Shown: positions 37,201-46,669 of the stretch, in pieces | Numbering within the stretch: position 1 is the first letter of the stretch | Layout: every line of letters begins with the position of its first letter | NCBI RefSeq assembly: GCF_000002075.1 | Contig: NW_004797276.1 | Coordinates: forward strand, 2,768,499-2,832,498 | Origin: Aplysia californica | Lineage: Eukaryota > Mollusca > Gastropoda > Aplysiida > Aplysiidae | DNA length: 64,000 bases | Direction: 5' to 3' | Position numbers and translations under genes: made by a program | Notes under the pieces: generated by a model | Database searches by the model: none | The model's input: the letters and a program-made list of their open reading frames with translations, nothing else | What the model was told of the DNA's origin: nothing

Positions 37201-40200
37201 AAACAACCTCTAAATACAAAATAAGCTTATGCTGTCTTCGGGTTTTTGCTGTGGCTGTAAAAATCTGTGAGCCTAACTATAAAGGTTTTATATAAATAAT
37301 TAAAATGCGTGATTGCTGAAACCAAACATGGTTTTGGCAGTTGATGTTCTTCTTGCCTCTCCTCAGGCCCAGATCAGGATTCATTTTGTATCTTTAGGGT
37401 AAAACTAGTTAGAATTAATTGTCTGTCATACCTAAGTCACTCTTGTGACTTATCAGTGTGCTATGCTAGTGTCGGGATATATGTTTTAATATAGTTTCTA
37501 TTGGTATGGGCTAGGGCTTTTGAAGTCAGTTTGGCAATCACCCTGCACTCAATTCCAGATTCAATACTGAATGATAGTTGCCCTTAACGATAGTCCATAA
37601 ATTTTTATTTTTTTTAAAACCTCGCCTCATTTCATACACACTGTTCATATTAACTTGTGCACTCCCAAACACCTCCTTGCCCTCCCCACATATACAATAC
37701 ATACACACGTGAGAGCATGCACATGTGCACGCACAGACACACACACACATGTGCATGCACAAACAAGTTTTCAAAATATAATTACCCGATATCACGGAAA
37801 GCAAGCGCGTTCGATGGGGCAACGATCATCTTTTTTTTCCTTCTTTGTCTTTGTACTACCTGATTTTGGGCCAAAATACCTGAAACTGACTCTGAATCTA
37901 CCTGAAATGGGAACTTTGAGGTAGGCAGCCCTGTAGATGATCTAAATTGTATCAACAATAGGGACATAGAAAAATACTTACATTAAAAATAAACAACATC
38001 CCAGCTTATGTCGCTCTGGAAATAGAGCACTCAGTCATGTGTCATGTGAGAGGACTGGGCTGAGAGGAAAACTTATAAGAAAGAGGGGGGGTGTGGGATG
38101 AGAGAATTGTAGCTACTTTAGTTTTGTGTCTTGAACTTGCATGTGTTGGTCAAGCTCAACATGTACTGGCTATCAACAGTCCTTTCATTTGTAGATAAGT
38201 TTAATGAAATGGAATAGCCTTCTGGTGAAACAGGAAAGATTAATAAAGCCAGTTGACTCCTTTTGTTATTTAAAGTGAAACTTTTGTTTATATGTTGAAA
38301 GAATTTGACACTACAATAGCTTTGTAATTTACTACAGGAGTGGAGTATATATTCAGTCTCAAAATTTATGTTCAATTAACCAAGGACAACTTAAAAGTGT
38401 GCCCTGGAAACGTTTTTTAATTTGGAGAAAGGGCTTTTTCGACATCTGTTTCCTCAGTTTGGAATTATCCCCCATTACATGTAGGAGAGGCACCTACATT
38501 GATAGCATTTAAAACTGGTCTGAAGACACATTTATTATTCAAATCCTATTTTACCAGATAGTTTGAGTCTTCGTTCAACATTGAGATCAGCAGCCACAGT
38601 GACTGTCTTTTTGTGAATGTGTTTTTTTTGTCTGATTAAGGGTGCATATAAAAAAAACATACTTGAAAGGATTTTTGTACATTGAATAGACTAGTATGCA
38701 TGAAATATGTCCGTGTGTTAGTTGTCAGATTCTTTATTTCATTTTATTGTAAATTACCTAGAGCCACCTGGGAGTGGCCGCCATAGAAGTGATGTTTATT
38801 ATTAGTAGCAGTAATACTAGTGTTAGCAATTGGTCTTTTAAATATTTTGTATATATCCTTATAAAACACCCCTGAAGCAGTTGCTATAAATAATTATCTT
38901 CAGCAATTTTTTGTGAAAATTCTCATCCATTTGTGCCATGAGATATGTGGGATTGATGAAGTTTGTTAAAGTAAGGTGAAAGTTGTGTTGTCTTGTACTC
39001 CTAGGTCTGAATCATGTTAATAATATTTCTTAGTTTCTTTTACTCCCAACAACCACTACCACTGTTTTACCGGCCTTCTTTTTCTCTATTCACATTTATG
39101 GTGTTGATTGTAGGTCATGGCAGCTGTATATTCAAGCGATATTCTCACTAAAGAGACCAAATGTGAATACTAGTTGGACTGAAATAACCCTTTTAAGTTG
39201 CAACAAAAATTACGCGAGAAATCTCTCAGATAATTCCCTCTGAATGCCAGGCCACGTGGAACATGAACCGCAAGTGTCTCAAGGTCGAGTTCCCCACCAC
39301 TGTGCACGCCACTGAAGCTTCCTACGACATACAGAGTGGCTTCCTGCGCCGACCCAACCACTACAACACTTCTTGGGACTCTGCAAGATATGAGGTGAGC
39401 TCAGGCTTTATTTATGATCTCTGTGACCGTGAAATGTTGCAGTTTCAGCTCTTTCATTCCAAGGGTTCAAAATATCTCCTTTTAGAGTTCATATGTCATT
39501 TGCTGGCATGTTATTTTACAATTTAAGCAGTTTTCCTTTTGATTTAGGTGATATTCAACATTTTGCTTTCCAGTGGCGGCTGATCTTACCAATTCGTATA
39601 TTAATGGGAATATAAAGTAGAAAGGTGTGTGTTTATAAACTTACTTTCTCATTTTTGTAACTTAGTTTTTGAAAGGAAATAATGTTTTCAGTTTAGGGAA
39701 AATTGTAGTGACTCTGTTTTATTAGATTTGTTTCCTAACATAATTATATTAAAAATGGCTGATGATTTCTGATTTTTGTTTATGAGTATTATTATGACTG
39801 TGGCAATTGAAATCTCTTTTTATTGAAACTTGGCTAATGAAGAAAGCATCAACTCTTTTTTTTTATCAATTTATGAGCACATGATCATGTTGTTTAAAGA
39901 AAAGTCAGTGACACATTGATGCCTGGCTCAGAAAGAGTTAATAGAAAAATGTGTAAATAGCTTTGGGCTGAATTGTATTAACTCATTTGGTGCAGATCCA
40001 TGATCTATTGCCTTTATACCTAGCATAATTTGTTTCATGTCTGACTTTAGCTGTGCATATATATGTTTATTTTCTTTCACCATTTATTTTAGTTTTAGTC
40101 ACTTTTTCATATTCCTCGTTCATTTTCCTTCATTGGGGTATATAAATTATAATATGAACACATTTTATCCAACAAAGTGAGCACCCCAATATATCTGTTG

Positions 40201-43200
40201 GCCAGAGAAAAATTTGTCTGACATACGTATGTGGAATAAACCCTTCAGCCTTCAGTAATTCTTTCCAGCATAGATGATCCTGAGGATGAAAAAAGAGCAA
40301 GTTCCCACACATATTTTATTTGTGTTTCAAAGTAACAGATTTGTACAGAGTATGACAATTTCCACTTTCCGTTACATGTTTCAAAAGAGAATGGTTGTTT
40401 TGTTAATGTACTGTAGTTACATTTTTCTTAATATCTTTCCAGGTGTGTGGACATAAGTGGGCGGACCTGTCAGAGCATGGTTTTGGTGTCAGTGTTATGA
40501 ACGACTGCAAATATGGCTGGGCTGCAGTCGATGGAGTTCTGCGTATGTCCCTGTGAGTGTCTATTTGTCCTTTTCTTTTTGAGCGCAGCATAAACTGTTC
40601 AATAAGTTTTGTAGATTATTAATGATTGGGTTAAAATTGTTGAGCCTAAAAATCAGACCCAAATTTCATTCATTTTTAGACTCTTTTGACTCACAGAACC
40701 CGGGTTTGAATCCAAATTGAGAATTTTTTTTTAGCTTAAGTTGTTTTGGAGAGTTTTGTTCACGCTCCACTTGGTAAGGTCTTATCAGTGGGTGGTTGGC
40801 AGGTGCTCTGGTGTGGTTTGCTCCTTTTTTCCAGTCAAACATCTATCGTCCTTATTTATCACCCTTCTTTTTTGTGTTCGCTACTCCCCTGTAACACCTC
40901 TAATCTTTGGCACTTATATCCTGATTGTGGTGTAAGTTCCGTAAAACTCTTACTAAAACAAAATTAGGGCCTATCAGATGTGGATCAACAACTCAAATAT
41001 GTTTGTTGTCTTTTAATTTGCTTTCTATTAATATTAGTACTCCGGCTAACAAAAGCAGTAAAAGGCTCTACTTTCGTTTTCTCAGTTTTATTATTGATGA
41101 CACACAATCTTTTTTGTTCTTTTCTTCTTTCTGTGACCCAGACTGCGATCTCCGAAAAACCCGGATCCGCAAGCTGACATTGGAGTACATCGATTCTCAT
41201 ATGCCATTATGCCTCACTTTGGTATGTTTGCGAAGTATTATTAATCCATATGTTTTCCATGTTGTAATTTTTAAAAACTAGACTCATGCTCAGGTAGTCT
41301 GCACACATTCATGCATACTTCATTGTTCTGCTCGTAGTGGATTCAAGGTTTCTTTTTGTCTGTTTTAACTCACTTGCGACTGGGCCCTGTCACCAGTCAC
41401 AAGCGTTGAAGACTGGCGTTTTTTGGGGGTATTTCAATAAATCACCACAACTCTCAGAATTACCCTATTGTAATCATTTTTTGACACAGTAAAGTAACAT
41501 TCAAGCTTAATCTAATACAAAAAACTAAAGTTGTTTAAGTCTAATACTTTAATTTGTATGATTTTTAAAAATTGGCATGAATTTGATTTCCCGAAAAATT
41601 TCCAGAGACGTGACAAGTAGAATGAAATTCACTGCAACAACAAAAATAAAAGTTCAAAGTGTTCTGGTTTGATTTGTATACATGTGCGAGTGTTTGGTGA
41701 AAATATAAAAGCTAGTCTGTGCATTGATTCAGACCCATACACTGAATTACATGAGACAGATGTACGGCATGACGTTGTGATTTCGTTGCGCGAAAAACAA
41801 CACCGGTACTAGTGCTAGATCTAGCCCTAGAACTACGACTCGGGCCGTGTTCGGGTACATATCCAGGATCCTAACTATTAGACACATCATATTCTGAGAC
41901 ACTAGAACCAGTAAAACGCACAGAAGTATAGAAAACGGCGAAATTATGTGATTCTTGTTCATGCGACTTCTTCGACCGTTACTACGACGCGACTGTCGGA
42001 TTACTATCAGCTGTGTATAGAAAAAAAACAAAGCGCGAGTTCCGGTTCTGTTCAACCCCAGTTGGGGTCACTGTTCTTCACCTTCAATAATTTAAAAACT
42101 ACCGGCCCCAGAGATACGAAACGAAGTCTAAGTTGCTCAGGCTTGGCCAAACAAGGGTACGAGGCGGGTTTCGCGATCCGTGCGTGATTTGTAGAGCAAA
42201 AAAAAAATTCCAAAGTTGGTCACGCAGGGCTTGTGAGACCCGTCGCGAGCGTCGCGGCGGGGGTCACGCAACTGTTGTGTGACCCTTCTGAAGTGAGTTA
42301 TTGCAATTCGTGTCACAGCATTCCTTTTTTGTTTTAGTTTGGCGCTGTAGCAGCAGTATTTAACTCTCTAATATAGTGCAATAAGAAAGCTAGCATAGTG
42401 TTTACCGGAGATATTTCCAAGGATGTTGAAGTTGTAAGCTAAACTGTGCCCACTTGGCACTCTGTTCTATGATTGGCAAATCACATACTCCTTCACTCAG
42501 GAGTTTCTGTCTATTCGTCTTGTTTTATTACACTTTAAATGAATGCTGCCAAGTTAATGTACAGTCAAACCTGTCTAAGATGACCACCTCTTGTGGAGGA
42601 GAAAAGTCATCATCTTAGACAGGTGGTCCCCTTGAGCAGTGTCATAATATAGAAAAAACGCAAGGGGGGGGGGTAATTTTTTCAAGTGATTGTCTTGGAC
42701 AGGTAGTCGTTAGAGCAGGTTTGGCTGTACATCTGTTCTACTCTAGTAGAAGAAACTGACAAAAATTGCTTTTTTTTAAAAAGGGTGACCTTATTTAGGC
42801 CACATATGGCCTAAATAAGCTAAACCCCCCCCTCCCTTACCTTATTTGGGCCACACCTGTGGCCTAAATAAGCTAAACCCCCCTCCCTTACCTTATTTAG
42901 GCCACATATGTAGTCAGAATAACCAAACCAATGTAAAGCATTGTTTTCTTTACAAGTTACATTATTATTTCTTTAAAACTCTTCACATCCATTTTCCTTC
43001 ACAGCCGTATTGTACATGACATGTGATGTAGAATCAATTTAAGGTCCTTGGAAAGGTGACCAGAAAATAACAAAATTATTTTATGATCTTCACTTGCACT
43101 TGCAATTTTTTTGACAAATTAAAGTCTACCTAATTATATTTTTCCCCCTCATTTTTCTTCACTATTCATGACAACTGGCATGTGTTGTTTTCAGTTATTA

Positions 43201-46200
43201 TCAAGAAAGTGGATAGGCGGACTACAGGGTCTATCTAGCCAAAAGGATAGGTGGACCCCAGGGTCTACCTAACAAAATGCTAGGTTTTAGGAGGTGAACC
43301 CCGGAGTCGACGTAGTGAAATAAGTAGATCTAGGTTAAACTAAGGATCGGTGGACCCCGAGGTCAACATAGTGAAATAAGTAGATCTCAGTTTATTTTAT
43401 AATAGGACTGGCGGAGCCCGTGGTCAAAGTAGTGAAATTATAAGTAGATATAGGTTTAATTAAGGATTGGTGGACCTCGGGGTCAATGTAGTGAAATCAG
43501 TAGATCTAGGTTTAATTAAGGATTGGTGGACCCTGGGGTCAATGTAGTGAAATAAATACATGTAGATCTAGGTTTAATTTTAAGGATAGGATTGATGGAC
43601 CCTGGAGTCAACGTAGTGAAATAGGTAGGTTTAAGGTGGACCCCAGGGTCTACCTAACGAAACACTAGATAGGTTTTAGAATAGGTGGATCCTGCGGGCA
43701 CCATAGTAAAATAAGTAGGTTTAATCAAGGTGTCCCGGGGGTCCACCAATCCTTAATTAAACCTTCTTAATCCTCTATGGCTATGGTGACTCCGGGGTCC
43801 ACCAGTCTTTAAAGAAACCTACTTATTTCACTGCGGTGACCCCGGGGTCCACCTGTTCTAAAACCTAGTATTTGCCTAGGTAGACCCTGGGCCCCGGGGT
43901 CCACCTTAAACCTGCTTATTTATCACTACGTTGACCCCGGGGTCCACCAATCCTTACTTAAACCAAACTTTATTTCACTACGGTGACTCCAGGGTTCACA
44001 TCTTAAAACCTAGTATTTCGCTATGCAGACCCCGGAGTCCACCTATCCTCTACAGGACTATACTATCTATTATTATCAATTTGCAGTTTTCATTGATTAG
44101 CATTTTTATTTTTTATATTGAATCAGAGACTCGCTGTCTAGAAAGTCCACTGCTAATGCTATTCTTATCAAAGAAAATGGCACAATTTGATTTTATGACT
44201 TGCTAATAAAAAAAAGAGTTTTAAAAATATCCAGAAAATAACATAAAATGATTATATAGATCTATATATATGTATTTTATTATGCATACTAAAAGACTGA
44301 GCAGAGGCTTACAATGTAATTTCTGTGCTCTACAAGTAGAGAAAATCTTTGCGCAAAACAGATTTTATAAAAAAAGTTGGATCTAATTATTCTAATAAAA
44401 GTAAAAGTGATTGTTATGGTGGGATTTGTTATTATTAACTCTGGAAAGACAGTTATTTGCTGAATCTAATATTAACTAGCACTCTGCAATTCATTTTATT
44501 TCAATTCCAAAGCCTAAAGGCATCGCAATAAGTCAAGTTAGATCTAGATCTAGCAGTTGTAGGCCCTCTGGCTGCTTCTAGCATAGGCCTGCTACTACTG
44601 ATTCTAGACGGGGAATCTAGATCTAGCTATCACCTGCACTATTAAAGTCAAATATATGGTAAAATAAAAACAAAACGGTGAATTGTTTTGTCAGTCAGTA
44701 CATCCCAATTGCCATATCCGCACGTATTAATAGTTGATATAATGCGATACCGAAGCAATACGTTATCAGTGTGCAGGGAAGAGCGGGGTGCCCGGGTCGC
44801 TGACCGGTTGGTTCGGGGGTTCGGCTTTTGTAGATCTATGCATTTTTTACGGAAAGCCCTATTACTAGATCTATTATTAGTGTTGTGAAAACTTCAACCT
44901 CTACAGCTCAGGCGTCAAAAGACGTTGAAAAATAATAATACGTCCTGAAGTTTCATAATTTATACAGAATAACACAGCCAGTAGTTTTTATTTCATAGAG
45001 TTATAAAAATTGCCTTATTTTCAGAAGCAAATTTTAATGGTTCCAGTTCTACCGAATCGATTTTCACGCGAATTCAACCATTTTGATGATCTTTCTTTTC
45101 CTTTTAAAAAGATGTAGATCTAGAATCTAGGCCTGTCGGATGTGGCAGTGCGATTAACACTGAGTTGTTTAGATCTAGAATCTAGATCTAGACCCATCAA
45201 AACACCAGGCTTCGTGGCCGATCACAAAAGTCTACGGGGCTTATCGAGGCCGATTCGCCCTGCCATGTGCACGTTCACTAAACTGCCTACTAGATAGAAT
45301 CTACTACCACAGATTCTCTACACGATCTTTGCTACTACTACTACATGTACTACTACTAGACAGTACGAGAGAGTGCCACTCAGGCAAAGATAGTGTAACT
45401 TTGACTCAGCCACGTTGTGTACACACTTTTTATACCCCAAATTTGACTCGGAAGTCCATTCGAAGGATTTGACCTTTTCACTTGACCAAAGTGTGCCAAA
45501 ATGGTAGCCTAGCTTTTGCCCCACCATGAAGGAAAAATCTGGCCCTCATTCAAACCATTGGGATTGAGCAAAATTTTGCGTATTGTGCTTTGTTCTTACA
45601 ATATTCATTATGATATATAAAAGTTGTACACTGAGACAAAACTGTACTAAATGAAAAGGGTGCACCATTATGAAAGTGGAACGAACTCAGTTGCCTGAAA
45701 AGGGTGTCCCCCGGTAGTTTGAGCATGTGTGGCCTAAATAAGCTAAACCCCCCTCCCTTACCTTATTTAGGCCACATGTGGCCTAAATAAGCTAACCCCC
45801 CCCCTCCCTTACCTTATTTAGGCCATATGTGGCCTAAATAAGCACTCCCAAAAAAAAAACCACTCCATTGAAATCGACATCAAGAACTTAGTTTATTCTT
45901 TTTTGCTCTCCAAATATCAGGAAGTTTCCAAGAGGCCAGAACAATCCAGCATGCACTGGCCTTCAACAATCCTCTGAGGACTGTTTTGGCCCCACCACAG
46001 GTCAGCACAAACCCTTCCCCAGGGGCTGCGGTTGTTGGTCAGGGCGAGTGGCTCCATCTGGACTCAGACCAGGTCATACTACAAGCAGTGAAAATGGTGA
46101 GTGCATTATGTCAAATACTTTAGGGTCATCCTGTCTTGTCAAGGCTGTTTCTCTCAGTTTGTGCAGAGTTTGGTGTTTGAAAATGTTGCCTAAATACTTA

Positions 46201-46638
46201 AATACCATGACTTGTGGTCTGTTTTATTCTGGCTTATACAAGACTTATAGTGTCAGAGCTATGAAAATGTTGCCTGAATACTTAAATACCATGACTTGTG
46301 GTCTGTTTTATTCTGGCTTATACTGATAAGGGTCAGAGCTATCGCTCAACAGACCTTGAGAAATGAGCAAACGAGTTGAGGACAGTGAGGTATGTGATTG
46401 GGGTATTTTCGCTATTTGAATTCAATAAAGATTAAAAGAGGCTGAACTTCATCTTTAACAAGTATCACTGATAGGAGCGGTCCAAGCAGGTAGAGAGGAA
46501 TGAAATCTCTAACGACCGACTTGATGAACTGCTTGATGCAATACTGGAGGATACGATCTGGAAACAAAATTTTATGATTAGAGCGTTGTGCAGTATAGCG
46601 CTCCTAATTCTCGATGCCATCTATGCATCATGGGGGAA

Positions 46639-46669
<31 letters not shown>

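Noticed and set aside
36780-37320. Possible further MITE in the intron after exon p
   Set aside because: No convincing inverted ends or target duplication found by eye.
39830-39990. TTAA-type element suggested by GAGTTAA and TTAACTC words
   Set aside because: The words are not matched in the right spacing and orientation, with no further inverted similarity.
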